Shown piece by piece: positions 1-10,979 of a DNA stretch of 64,000 bases. Made by a program: the position numbers and the translations under genes. The first letter of the stretch is position 1, and every line of letters starts with the position of its first letter. Where the stretch lies: assembly GCA_036346225.1 (NCBI GenBank), contig JARFIW010000663.1, positions 1,612,001 through 1,676,000 on the forward strand, given 5' to 3'. The notes under the pieces were generated by a model. The model was not told the DNA's origin. It saw nothing but the letters and a program-made list of their open reading frames with translations, and searched no databases. The stretch comes from Platerodrilus igneus (lineage: Eukaryota; Arthropoda; Insecta; Coleoptera; Lycidae).

Positions 1-991
1 CCATTTACTATTATTACGGTGCAGATTTAAACACGGTCTCAGATCTAAATGGAAAGAGCTTTAATATTTTTCTCTGTGTATTTATATGATTTTCAAACCC
101 CCCGGTGGAACCTATTTCACTTGAAAAGCTTATTTTCGAAGCTGTTTCTTAAAATTTTGAACATAACGAACACTAACTTCTCAAAAATTCCACTTTCGCC
201 GTGCTGTTACATAGAATTTTGTTTACTACCTTAACGGACGTGCTCTTCTTGAAAACTGCTGGTCATCAACCAATGATATTATTTTCCCTCGTCACAACGC
301 TCCATCTATCCGCTATCTATCTCCGTTCCACGCATGTTTGTTGTCTCCTTTAGAACTCCTCTTAGGTTACAGAAAATCGATATCATAGTCGTCCTTCACA
401 TTTACCCGTGTATTTCGTACGTGACTTGTACCCAACGATTTCTTTACCTGCTTCTCTGTCTGTGTTACATGATCGATCGTTTATTCCACACACTCTTCAA
501 GGCACTTGTTATTTAAAGCAGTTGGTCAAACCGACCGTTGCAAACAATTTCATATAGAATTCTGTCTTAACGTTCATTTAAGTTCCCTGACCGTGACATT
601 TAATCAACAGGTGTTCTTCGAAGCAACCGACCGTTTAAAACAATAATTCTTAGTTTACCCATTCTTAGTATTTGTATAAACGAACGTTGGCTTTTAACAT
701 GGAAACATTTGCGTTTAAAATTATTGATTATCTTTACATGCAAGCTCCATTTTTGCTTCCATGCGTTTAATTAAAATTATTATAATTACTTATGCGTATC
801 TTTGAGCTTTTATGTACTCAAAAGTTTTCTTCCCATATGCAATTTTAACATTCCAATTTAAATATAGAAAATTACCTTAATATCCGTCCGTTTTCATTAT
901 ATAAATTAACTAATTTGGCGCGAAAATAATTCGCTCCTATATACACGGTTGCTAAAATTTTATTGTCTACACCTATTTAACCTCTAATTCC

Positions 992-997
<6 letters not shown>
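1..997 (-). mobile_element. Partial solo LTR, copy G of the ATAT-flanked LTR family
   Basis: Read on the minus strand, this starts TGTTGTGG at 997, directly abutting ATAT of a (TA)n run, and continues off the window edge. Its first part resembles copies A and B (53918-56007 and 56051-58000), for example a shared stretch around an AACCGT.TATATA motif near 925-960. A TATA-like box lies about 914 bp from the LTR start, against about 902 and 904 bp in A and B. No coding sequence is seen. That this is an LTR is inferred from the TG start, the ATAT flank and the family resemblance. Confidence 0.55.
79..87 (-). promoter_or_regulatory. TATA-like box of LTR copy G
   Basis: ATATAAATA on the minus strand, in a context (ATCATATAAATAC) nearly the same as copy B (ATGATATAAATAC at 57092-57100), at the same distance from the LTR start. 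Promoter function is inferred. Confidence 0.4.

Positions 998-1031
<34 letters not shown>
998..1031. repeat. (TA)n microsatellite
   Basis: An uninterrupted TA run beginning right at the CA end of LTR copy G (CACAACA then ATAT). It is one of about ten such runs in the window, most of which mark transposon junctions. The next 240 bases up to the LINE duplication are AT-rich and hold nothing I recognise. Confidence 0.9.
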
Positions 1032-1034
<3 letters not shown>

Positions 1035-1271
1035 TTTAATTTCATAAATATCCAAACTGTGTATTGATCACTTAATCATTTTTCGAGTAACAGTATTTCT
1101 AAAAATATATTTAACACATATGAGATAATATATCTCGTAAATGAATTTTTAATTTATTAGTCTTAATTAAAGGAAAGTTCGTGCATAAAATAAGAATTTT
1201 AACGATAGTCGTTTGGTTTGATGATCAAAAGAAAATGCTTTTGGAACAACTCGCCCTTCTGTTTATTTCTT

Positions 1272-1407
1272 AAGACGTATAATAAACCTTTCAATAACGT
1301 GAGGGTCCATCATCAAATTGCAACTTAACAAGTACCTCTAACAGCATACTGGACTCCAACAAACACGTTGAACGTTTGTTCTTGCGCGTGTCAAACAGGT
1401 TCAATAA
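1272..1407. repeat. Upstream 136-bp target-site duplication of the LINE
   Basis: This segment recurs, as far as I can align it by eye without a difference, at 3761-3896. It directly precedes the 5'-truncated LINE, so it is best read as its target-site duplication. GCATCTTA recurs shortly beyond both copies with 3-4 differing bases between. Confidence 0.9.
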
Positions 1408-3760
1408 TGGCATCTTACCCGCCCTACTACAGTGGGGAGTGGAGAGGCTGACACCGTTCCTTGTGGTACTTTTTAGGGGCTGTATTGCTTTTAGATACAT
1501 CCCCAGCAGTTGGAGAGAGGTTAGAGTTGTCTTCATTCCTAAACCAGGCCGGAAGGACTACTCCCAGGCTAAATCCTACAGACCGATCAGTCTCACGTCT
1601 TTTTTGCTAAAGACCTTGGAGAGATTGTGCGACAATGATATGAGGGAGAGGATAATGCTTTCTTATCCACTTTACCCAAATCAACACGCCTTTATACCAG
1701 GTAAATCAACGGAATCTGCCCTGCACGCTGTTGTAGGACGGATCGAAAAAACCCTAGACAATAACATGTCCGCCTTAGGCGCATTTATTGATATTGAGGG
1801 TGCGTTCAGCGAAACTACTTTCGCAAGCATCGATAGAGCTCTACGGACACATGGAGCTGAGGACACCCTTCGGCAGTTTACCATGCAGATTCTGCAATGT
1901 CGACGGGTACACATAAATGTGGGGGGAAACCTCAGTAATTAGGGTGGTGGATAAAGGCTGTCCCCAGGGGGGCGTGCTGTCACCGCTACTATGGAATTTA
2001 GTAGTGGACAGCCTTCTCCAACGTCTTAATGAGGCAGGTTTCTTCACGATAGGTTACGCCGACGACTTAGCTATTCTAATAGTCGGCAAATTCGAACAAG
2101 TGTTGTGTAATTTGATGCAAGCAGCACTAAGGATCACGGAGCTCTGGTGCTCCGACAACTTTTTTAACCATCAACCCCAACAAAACGGCGTTGGTGTTGT
2201 TTTCCAATAAAAGGAAGCTGACGGTAACTAAATTGCCAATGCTCTTCCAAACTTCCCTGTCCTTATCAGCAGAAGTCAAGTATCTGGGCATTATACTTGA
2301 TAAGAAGCTGAACTGGGCCAAACACCTACAAATGAAAACTAGCAAAGCCAACCAAGTGTTCTGGCAATGCAAACGTGCCATAGGCAAACTTTGGGGTCTC
2401 CCACCAAAGGCTGTCCTGTGGCTATACATCATGGTAGTAAAGCCGATGCTCTGTTATGGCGCTGTAGTCTGGTGGCGCAGGACCAGACTGGCCCATACAG
2501 TTCAAGACCTTACTCATATCCAAAGGGTGGCTTGTCTAAACATTACAGGTGCATTGCGTTCCACACCTACTGCAGCCTTAGAAGCCATCTTAGGCCTCAC
2601 TCCGCTGGACCTACATGTGGAGGAGGTGGCTTTAAGAGCGGCAATGAGGCTGCAGTTCAAAGGTCTATGGATCGATAAGGGAGGCGGTGGTAGACACCAC
2701 AACATACTAAGAGAAGCGGTGCAGAACACACCTATCTTGGGAGGAGTGGTTGATTCGATCGCACCCATAATCATTTCCAGGAGGCGCTTTGGGGTTTGTC
2801 TAAACACTGAGGACGCCTCCTTAACGGAGATCTCCATCTACACAGATGGCTCCAAAACAAATGAAGGTACCGGGGCAGGCATTTTCTCCGATGACCTAGA
2901 CCTTCATGAAAGTGTTGCGCTGGGCAGGCTGGTAACTGTCTTCCAAGCGGAGGTCATAGCCATCATGCACGGCGCTAACGCCATACTGGAAAGTGGAATC
3001 CAGAACAAAGCTATACGCATCTTGAGCGATAGTAGAGCAGCTCTTCTGAGCTTAAACAAGCAAAAGTTTCTCTCGGGGGTGGTATACCAATGCCATCGTG
3101 TTCTCGAGCTCGTTTCTGATACAAACGCCCTTGAACTGGTTTGGATCAAAGGGCATTCAGGAGTACATGGTAACGAACAGGCAGATTCTTTGGCGAGGCA
3201 GGAGCGGCTCGGGGTTTTGTCGGCCCTGAGCCATCGGTTGCTATTGCGCCATCTGTGGTGTTCTCCATGATAAGACAAATAACCCACCGCCGTCACAAGG
3301 ATAGGTGGGCTTGTACATTAAGCTGCCGGCAGGCAAAAATGTTTATAAGGTCTCCCATGACCAAAATAGAAAAATTTGTCATACGCTTGCCAAGACAGAA
3401 ACTACGGCTACTAGTAGGTATTCTGTCCAGGCATTGCACTTTAAGGAAGCACCTGCACAGGATGGGTCTGTCAGACAACCCCACCTGTCGCGGCTGTCAA
3501 CAGGAGGATGAGACGGCGGAGCACATTCTGTGCACCTGTCCGGTACTCGCCCGACTTCGAGGATCCATGCTGGGGGACTTTTGGCCCAAGAAGGCCGGAA
3601 TTCGAGACACCCCCTGGTCCGACATCCTCAAATTCACCTGCAAGGTCGGGTGGTTGAGCAATGAAGGACCAACCTAGGACAAGGAAGGCAGCACAATGGG
3701 CCCACCAGGAGGCCTAAGTGCGCGTGGCTAAGTCACCCTTCCCAAGTTAATCAATCAATC
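1408..3760 (+). mobile_element. 5'-truncated non-LTR retrotransposon (LOA/I-like LINE)
   Basis: A 2.35-kb non-LTR element lies between two copies of a 136-bp target duplication. It begins inside the reverse transcriptase and so lacks ORF1, the endonuclease and the N-terminal RT, the usual result of incomplete target-primed reverse transcription. The 3' end is a short TCAA-type tail (3747-3760, TCAATCAATC) rather than poly(A), typical of the I/LOA/R1 side of LINEs. RT followed by RNase H and a C-terminal CCHC-like motif fits LOA or I clades better than Jockey. The clade call is a judgement from motifs, not a tree. Confidence 0.88.
1410..3677 (+). pseudogene. LINE ORF2 remnant: reverse transcriptase, RNase H, CCHC motif
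   Basis: The product would copy element RNA into DNA at the nicked target. The reading frame is broken at least three times (near 1920-1940, 2165-2210 and 3255-3270), so it is not expected to work. Visible in order: RT motif IPKPGRKDYSQAKSYRPISL near 1530-1590; FIDIEGAF near 1785-1805; GCPQGGVLSPLLWNLVVDSL near 1955-2010; the catalytic YADD at about 2056-2067; an RNase H domain opening with IYTDGSKTNEGTGAGIF near 2835-2885 and containing WIKGHSGVHGNEQADSLA near 3140-3195; and a Cys-rich end (CRGCQQEDETAEHILCTCP, about 3487-3543). The apparent ATG at 1376 lies in duplicated host DNA, not in the element. Confidence 0.88.
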
Positions 3761-3896
3761 AAGACGTATAATAAACCTTTCAATAACGTGAGGGTCCATC
3801 ATCAAATTGCAACTTAACAAGTACCTCTAACAGCATACTGGACTCCAACAAACACGTTGAACGTTTGTTCTTGCGCGTGTCAAACAGGTTCAATAA
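3761..3896. repeat. Downstream 136-bp target-site duplication of the LINE
   Basis: Second copy of 1272-1407, starting immediately after the TCAATCAATC tail of the LINE. The match of two 136-base copies implies a recent insertion, despite the broken reading frame. Confidence 0.9.
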
Positions 3897-5170
3897 ACTG
3901 CATCTTAAATAAAGCGTGATGATCCGTTTTATTAATCAATCTATGCATCCATTATTTTTGAATTTTTGTCGTGCCTAAAGGTGACATCCTCTGTACTAAT
4001 TATGAATATTTCATATTGTTGCGTAATTTTGTGTATATTTATTTTCTTTAGTTGCGCTGAAAAATAATAAAATTAATTACATTTTTTGGGTAAGGATTAT
4101 ACTAACCATTGGTTAATATTCTTGATCTAATTACACTCGTGTGCCATGAGCACAGCTATTCTAAGAGTCGCCGCCGAGGAACTAAGGAAGAGCATTTTGA
4201 TCCCTTGGTGTTTAAAATTTAACTAATTCGTTTTCCGTTACAACTGGCGCTGTATAACGTAGTGAACAACACGAAGCGCACCTTAGGAGCAGTGGATACA
4301 CAGCTATCCCGTGACTTTTCTTAAACTTGGAATAAACGAATTTATATTTTGGCTTTTTAGAAATTTTTAATTATTATTTACGATGAGCATGAAACTTTAG
4401 ATGTTAAACAATTTTATAGGACGGAATATTCTGTTGAGATGAATTTTAAAATAATAAAAATGATCTTTACGTTATAATATTGATTTACAGGGAAATTAGA
4501 AAATTAACATGCTTCAACATAACTGGTCGAGTTAAAAAAATGAAACTCCCAGTTGAAAACCCCGAGGAAGATATAGTATTTAGAAAGGAATTTGACTAAT
4601 GTTTTTATCTTGGCGGCAGATATTTTTGATCAAATAAATTATAGGAATAGGTCGACAAAATAAAACCGCATATACACCTTCTTCTGTCGATAGGCTACGC
4701 CCCCATACAATCAATTACGCGATTTCCTCTGAGAATGTTAGTTTTTGGTCTGTACAATTTTCAGTAGACAGCAAGCGACTTTTGAAGAAAATTGTTAATA
4801 TAAGCGAAACAGTTGCATAGTTCATGAAAATTTATCAGGAGCAATTTACAGAAACCTCATTGTCATTCTCTGGCTTTTTTAGGCATAATTTCATAATGAA
4901 CGAATCTTAGTTAAGTCAATACTGTTAACGTTGGCCTTACTTTTTAGAATGCAGTAACGTTCCTTTTTATTTATGTTAACAGGTTTTGGGACTGGGTCCT
5001 ATGTTTACTTTAATCTTAACCCTAGATAATTTGCATTCCGAAGATGCACTCGTCGGACTATTTGCAGTTTTTCAATGCAATCCGAATATATTTACAATTT
5101 CACCAATAATGATGCAGGTAATATAGATTGCAAAACCATTATCATCAGTACTAGTACACATATTTTTTAG
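3897..5170. other. AT-rich non-coding stretch upstream of the 5171 exon
   Basis: I see no reading frame of substance, RNA gene or recognisable repeat here. If 5171-5377 is a real terminal exon, at least the right part is intron: it ends in TATTTTTTAG, a plausible polypyrimidine tract and splice acceptor. Confidence 0.5.
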
Positions 5171-5377
5171 ATTCCTCTAGTGCCACCAGGTTTGGCGTTT
5201 AAATTAGAAACGAAAGTAAAAGAACTGTTAGATAATGAAAATCAAAATAAGGAAGATATCAACATTCATTCGTCAACTGTAATAAGGGTTTTTATATCAA
5301 AAGAAGGCCAAGTGCAACCAGTTTTATCTGCTACCATTAACATGCCGCCAACAGATCCGTTGGCATACACAGTTTAA
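5171..5377 (+). CDS. Probable 3'-terminal exon of an unidentified host gene
   Basis: After a T-rich acceptor (TATTTTTTAG) the sequence is open for 68 codons to a TAA at 5375-5377, starting in frame IPLVPPGLAFKLE. The composition is protein-like, with charged and hydrophobic residues and no simple repeat: KVKELLDNENQNKEDINIHS, then VIRVFISKEGQVQPVLSA, ending PPTDPLAYTV. It also has better codon variety than the flanking AT-rich DNA. I do not recognise the family. No partner exon was found upstream within the window, so the rest of the gene would lie more than 5 kb away or be interrupted by the LINE region. It could instead be a chance frame or a retained gene fragment. Confidence 0.5.
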   Translation: MPLVPPGLAFKLETKVKELLDNENQNKEDINIHSSTVIRVFISKEGQVQPVLSATINMPPTDPLAYTV

Positions 5378-5399
5378 TTTTACCATTTAATAGATTTAT

Positions 5400-5660
5400 T
5401 ATACAGACATGCACGCGTGTGCACACGTGTGTGTGTGTACGTGCGTGCGTGTAGACGTGCTTGCGTGAGTGTGTATACGTGTACGCATGCGCAAACATGT
5501 GCGAATGTATGTCTTCTGTATGTGTATATAAGTGCGTGCGTACAGACTTGCGTGTGTGTGTGCAGGTGCTTTGTGCGCAACTCTGTATGTACGTATATGT
5601 TTTGTGTGTCCGTGCGTATCTCTTCGTGTACGTGCATGGTGAGTGTGTGTATGCAAAAGT
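5400..5660. repeat. Degenerate (TG/CA)n-rich tract
   Basis: About 260 bp of GTGTGT, GTGCGTGCG and TGTATG units follow the exon stop. Frames read through it in several directions give only Cys/Val or His/Thr low-complexity peptides and are not genes. The sequence from 5660 to 5950 is AT-rich with nothing recognised. Confidence 0.85.
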
Positions 5661-5959
5661 AGTTGCACGAGCCAGGTTGACATATAATATAAAAATATTA
5701 ATTAATAAGATGAAATTGTAATACACACTTATAATATTTAATATATAAACTTCAATACAAAGTCAAAATTGTGATTTCGGAACAAACTATTAATTAAGGA
5801 AAACATAACGTTGCGGACAGGAAGAAGGTTATTGTTATTACATATATGAATGTTATGATTTTGAATTTACAAACACTGCGTTTAAAAATGTTTCTTAAGA
5901 AAAACTTCTTTTTAGTAAAATGAAACTGCGGGAATTCTTTTTTTGGTTTTTTGATTTGG

Positions 5960-6250
5960 CGCCTTTTGGCGTTGCACCCAGAGCACGATAGACCCATTGC
6001 CCTCCCCGCAGTTGCTACGCCACTGAGATACGTAGATGATGTCTATGCTATTTGGCCTCATAATGCAGAACTGATTAAAAACTTTGTAGATTCAATTAAC
6101 AAAATAGAACCAACTATTAAATTCACTTATGAATTAGAACAAAATGGAAAATTTTCATTTTTAGATATTTCAGTTAGCAAAAACGGTACAACAATTAATA
6201 CATTGTTATGTATATTAAATCTAATCCACAATAAAATAAATCGTGGTAGA
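5960..6250 (+). pseudogene. Penelope-like element RT fragment (palm)
   Basis: Translation contains PLRYVDDVYAIWPHNAEL followed by FTYELEQNGKFSFLDISVSK. In PLE reverse transcriptases the catalytic YVDD is followed some 50-60 residues later by an FLD(V/I) motif, and the spacing here matches. Only the palm segment is left; the frame runs on to 6304 without resembling the family. A possible continuation of the same element lies at 8118-8510, which would make 6.3-8.1 kb an insertion or a degraded stretch. Confidence 0.8.
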
Positions 6251-6304
6251 TTTTTAATTTTACCTATCGAGAATTCTTATGTAACTGTAACAAGCCCAGG
6301 GTAA

Positions 6305-8117
6305 GTTTCGGATGGAAATTGGCTTTTAGTAAAAGAAAACTCTTAAAACTTTTAGCTAACTGAGTTTTTGACCCACGGTCGCATGGGATTGGATCAGTGG
6401 GTTTATTAAAGTTGGAGAAAAAACAAAAAAATGGACGCCACCTAAATTTTTATAAAGCAACTGACTAAATCAATTTGCTTAAAGGGAAAATTTGGAAACC
6501 TGGATTATCGCTAACCACTTTAAATACAAAGTTTGATTGTCACAAATATGTTACTTACATCTGGTCGTCTTCTTCACTGAACTAACGATGACTAGGGCGA
6601 CTCTGAAACATAAATACTACCAACATAGATACCCTATATATCTTACAAACCAGTATGAGCATATAATCTTTGAATTAGTTTCCACTATATCGTGGTACAC
6701 ATTTGGGTAAGTTTTAACCTTTTAAATACCTAACAAACTATGAAGAAATTTAATGATTACTGAGTAATGTACTGAAATCAAAAATAACTCTATATTCTCT
6801 TTTAAGACAAGTAATGAAATTTTAAATTATAAGTGTTCTAAATAAAAAATATAAAATTTTTATGAATTTAGTTTCTTGAATTAGATATTTAACTTTTGGA
6901 CATTATTTTTCATAATCTATAGTTTGAGGTAGCGCTACTAAGACTTTACAGTTTTTTAAAAAATTTACTTAACTTTTGGCAAATATTATCAATTAATTAA
7001 TTAATCTAAGTTCAAACTTCATTATACAGGACTTAGGCCCTAGTAAATCAGCATGTTGGTATTTCAAATTGTGGTAAACAAGATAATTATCATGATTGTT
7101 TGTCAGCACATGTTACTATCCTCTACATACAACCGGTGAGGTACAATTTCCAAGGTTGTACACACCATTAATTACAAAAAATTGTTATACTCATTGTAAC
7201 TTTACATTTTACCAAAATAAACTTTTAGCAATTAATTAACAAAATTATTCGCACGAGCCATAATGAATTGTATACAACAACCTGAAGTAATTACAAACAT
7301 CAAAAAAGAATTCATTACATACGTAGATTACGTAATGAACTTTGTTACGGCAGCCTTATCTTAAAATTTTAAACGTTCTTACCCACAGCGGCAATGACCT
7401 TTAACCTTCAAATGACATGTCGTGCATCGACTAAACACGACAGGTGTAGCTGCATTGCAAACGCCACCATATGTCCAATAAATTGCTTACGCATTTATAT
7501 ATTAAACGAGTTCCATAAAATTTGCTTAAACCAGACCAAATAGAATATGTTCAAGATAACCTAAAGCTGCATCGAAATTACATAGAATTACATCGGAATT
7601 ATCAAAAAGTCGGAGTTATCGAAGTTATCAGAGTTGCACTGTAATAAATTGCATAATTAATTTTAATATGATTACACATTTAAACAAACCGTCGCTAAGA
7701 AGAGTTTGTACACTACACTAATACACAAGTTCTCACAGACAACTTTTAAAATACTGTGCCTTTATTACGGCGTCTCTGTCAGAAAAACTTAATTTCCCTC
7801 AACATCTTGAGTGTTTTTTTAAACACACCAAGCGACCTTTCTGTTCAACGAAAAAACGAAAAGTGACTATCTGTCACGAATTGTCGGAACAACTTGAAAT
7901 CTTAGCTATTACAAAGAAGTAGGAGCACGCGGATAGGTTTGTATACATGTTATCAGTAAAGACGACGTGATACGTCGCATATTGTAATTGTAATTGAAAT
8001 TGAAGTGTGCCTTGAAGTTTGTTGGTTATTAAATATGCAATATCGAATGAATCAATAATATAAGCGGTGTTGAATAAAGACTAAAATAATAGATGCACAG
8101 CGGTAACATCAACGAAT
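6305..8117. other. Non-coding AT-rich stretch between two PLE fragments
   Basis: No open frame of interest, RNA gene or repeat that I can match elsewhere in the window. Short local duplications occur near 7565-7630 (GAATTACAT and GTTATC units). It may be an insertion that split one PLE, but I see no termini that would prove it. Confidence 0.4.
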
Positions 8118-8336
8118 AAATTTGCAGGAAAATTTATATGTTACAACATCAGTATACAGAAAACCAACACACATAAACATATACTTAAACTACGATTCAA
8201 ACCATCCACACTGTGTCAAATGAGGAATTATCAAAATCATGTATAGATAGAGCAAAATTAATATCATCAAACGAAGAAATTTTAAAGAAAGAGAAGGCAT
8301 AATCAGATGTACACTAATAAAAAACAAGTATCTTAA

Positions 8337-8369
<33 letters not shown>

Positions 8370-8510
8370 GAAATGAATAAAGTCCCAAAAATAGAAAAGA
8401 AGCAAACAGAAACAACTATACATCAAAAAAATGCTTTCAATACCATACATAAAAGGATTCTCCGAAAAAATCCAAAATCCAAAATTGCAAGTTTTTCCTG
8501 GGTTTTCCTT
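8118..8510 (+). pseudogene. Penelope-like element RT fragment (C-terminal part)
   Basis: Decayed translation shows VTTSVYRKPTHI, then LNYDSNHPHC. After several frame changes it gives KEMN, KNAFNT and finally IPYIKGFSEKIQ near 8440-8475. The (T)SVYRKPTH, SNHP and IPYxKGxSEKI motifs occur in this order in PLE reverse transcriptases after the YVDD/FLDI block seen at 5960-6250. Stops and an inserted (AAT)n run mean it is dead. No GIY-YIG endonuclease follows before the gypsy-1 LTR. Confidence 0.75.
8337..8368. repeat. (AAT)n microsatellite inside the PLE fragment
   Basis: About ten AAT units expanded within the decayed PLE coding sequence. The antisense frame across it yields an Ile-run peptide that I treat as spurious. 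Confidence 0.9.
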
Positions 8511-8772
8511 GCGGTATTAAAATGAAATACAGCCTATATACATGATTTCTATTTATACATACAACTAATTACAATACAATAGGCATATTAGCAGCCCCCG
8601 GCTGCTTAAGCCTTACGGTAACGTAATCACACACTTTTTTAATAACCTTCCTCAACCGTATGAATAGAAATATGTTAAAAGATGTTTCAATCATCAAGTT
8701 ATTGAATTTATATGAAATTTAACTATATAAAAATTAACCAGCTGATTTCACGTTAAGCGTATTGGCTTTAAT

Positions 8773-9192
8773 CAATTTTTACTTTCTCTGTGTTGTCAAG
8801 CCACATTATGTAGCGACAGAGAAACATCTAAGCTTTTATTATGTTAGACTTAGGGGATACATAGGCAAACATATTTCTAACAAAAGTCATGCAGAAGATG
8901 TTGATTTATCCGTATTAACACAAACTGACTTTTGTAGACTTCCGTACTAGCTCTGAACTCTAACTTCAGCGGTTTTTAGAGACTATCAGGAGGGTCGTTA
9001 AATAAATACGGATGGGTCAGGCGCTACTGTATTTATGCAATATGTAATAACAAGAAATATTGCCAAGAAAAATACAAAAACCTAAACGAATATATTTTGT
9101 TATTGGAATACAAGATTTTGTATTCATAGATGGTACAAACGTTTATCTTGAAATAAAATAAAATACATAAAAATGCATTGGGGAGAGCTGTC
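8773..9192 (-). repeat. 3' LTR of gypsy-1
   Basis: A roughly 390-420 bp segment repeated in direct orientation at 17552-17967, with scattered substitutions (for example TTTTATTATG against TTTTACTATG). Since the enclosed gypsy polyprotein reads on the minus strand, this is the 3' LTR. The best-conserved core runs TGTCAAGCC (8794) to AATGCA (9177). Exact ends and a target duplication could not be fixed because similarity fades gradually on both sides. The short frame inside it (8762-8950) is LTR sequence, not a gene. Confidence 0.8.
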
Positions 9193-9714
9193 ATTAATTA
9201 CAATTTGTGGTAGAATATTCCAAATTTAAATTATTTCCTTGTGAAGGGAGCTTTTGTTCGATCGAAGCTATCGTTTCAGGTATAATTTTGCATTAAGACT
9301 AATTGGTTAGTTGATTTATGGACAAAGTTATTTGAAAAATTGAATGCGGATACTTAATATTTTTGGGGATTAACTTCCGTAAAGGTATTTCAGTAATTAT
9401 TTAGCAGTGGTTATTGTTCGATGTGAGTAAAAGAGTGATAAATATTGATTACTAGTATTGAGGTGACCGTCCTGTGATACCAGTTCCTAACCGACGGTCT
9501 GGCGCCCTATAAAAGAAGACCAGAGAATGCAGGATTACAGACAAGATATTTAAATCAGAACTGGTACATTAAATTAACGGTGGTATGCACTTTAGCCCTT
9601 GTAATTTATGACATTATTTGCATTAATCCCCATTGTAAAGAAAACCCATGACCTACGCGAGCTAGTCGAGATTAAACCCTTAATTCCTGTTACAGGCTTT
9701 TTCTCCCTTTATTA

Positions 9715-10975
9715 ACAACATTAAATTCGTCGTATCTAATCCGCCCATAACATCATACAACTAACAACCATTTGTGACCTAATCTAGCTCGAAGAAATGG
9801 TCCCATGAGGTCAACGGCGATAATTTGAAAAGGGAACCAGACGTACTTTTCTGCACCCATTAATCCTAGAGGAGCAGCGTTTGATGCTTTTTGCGCCCCG
9901 CAAGTCAAACAATTTTTACAAAATTTCGTTACATCAAATGTTCATTTTCGCCAATAAAATTGCAATTTAACACGAGATAGAGTCTTAAAATAACAAAAAT
10001 GACCAAAAACCGGGGGGTTTATGACAAGAACGAATGATATCTTTCCTTTTGAGTTTTTGGTACGAGTTGCTTCCACTCGACAATGTTTGAAGAAACTGGT
10101 AAATTAGACGGAAAAAATTTATTAACAAACCCACGCTCTACTTTCCATTGGGATTAATTGTCTGGAGTTGATAAAATCCTATTTCTTAACGACACATACC
10201 ACGGATCAATATCATTTAATTCGATTTGCATTATTTCAGGAGGTGGATCTTTGATACTAACTGCACGACTAAGACAATCAAGAACTATATTAAATTTTCC
10301 TTTACGGTGAACAAGTTCAAATGAGTGCTGCCAAACCGCATCGCCCATCTAGCGAGTTTTCCGGTTGAATTTTGTAACTTGCTTAACCATAACAATGAAT
10401 AGTGGTCCGTGACCACAGTAAAACGTGTTCCTTCTACCCAGGGACGAAACCTCTCGATAGCGAAAATCACCGCTAAACATTCTTTCTCGGTCACTGAGTA
10501 GTTGCACTCTGTGCGAGTGAGTGATCTTCTGGCATATGAGATGACATGCTCAACATCGTCAGCCATTTGAATTAACACGGCTCCCAAGCCTTTAGCGCTA
10601 GCATCATATTCAACTACAAAAGGAAGTGAGTAATCTGGCTGGGCCAGTAAAGGTACAGTAATGCTTGCTTAATTTGAACAAAAGAGGACTCGGCTTCTGG
10701 ATTCCATTTAATAGCTTGGTTTTTTTCTTGTTTTTAATTAAATTATTGATAAGTGAGACTAGAGATGAAAAATCTTTTATGAACCACCTAAACCAACTAC
10801 ACATGTCAAAAAATCTTTTACTTCTGTCGTGTTGGGCGCGTGGGAAATTGACCATTGATGAGACCTTTTCAAGATCTGTCCGAATAGAATTTGAGCCTAC
10901 TATATACCATAGAAATTTCAACGTTTTCTCAAAGAAATGACACCTTTTTAGTGTTACGTGCCAATCAATTGGCAC
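9715..10975 (-). pseudogene. gypsy-1 pol, second half: RT thumb, RNase H, start of integrase
   Basis: Reading leftward: HVTLKRCHFFEKTLKFL (start of the RT connection after the palm), then a Ty3-type RNase H with TECNYSVTEKECLAVIFAIE and FTVVTDHYSLLWLSKL, then FELVHRKGKFNIVLDCLSRA. Near 9760-9920 come CLTCGAQKA (part of the HHCC zinc finger of integrase) and AVDLMGPFLRARLGHKWLLV (start of the integrase core with its first Asp). The frame is broken several times. The rest of the integrase is missing; 9193-9714 is non-coding and leads into the 3' LTR. Confidence 0.85.
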
Positions 10976-10979
10976 TTAA
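10976..10979. repeat. TTAA target duplication of piggyBac (left)
   Basis: TTAA adjoining gypsy-1 RT sequence. The matching site on the right appears as GTAA (15242-15245), one base changed. piggyBac transposases insert at TTAA, which supports these as the junctions. Confidence 0.5.

Noticed and set aside
1291..3296. Minus-strand frames across the LINE
   Set aside because: Shadows of the plus-strand RT/RNase H frames, which carry the conserved motifs.
5337..5726. Several overlapping frames on both strands (Thr/His- and Cys/Val-rich)
   Set aside because: They are translations of a (TG/CA)n-rich tract.
8762..8950. 62-codon plus frame in the gypsy-1 LTR
   Set aside because: Lies within a repeated LTR; the second copy has a different frame because of a 1-base deletion.
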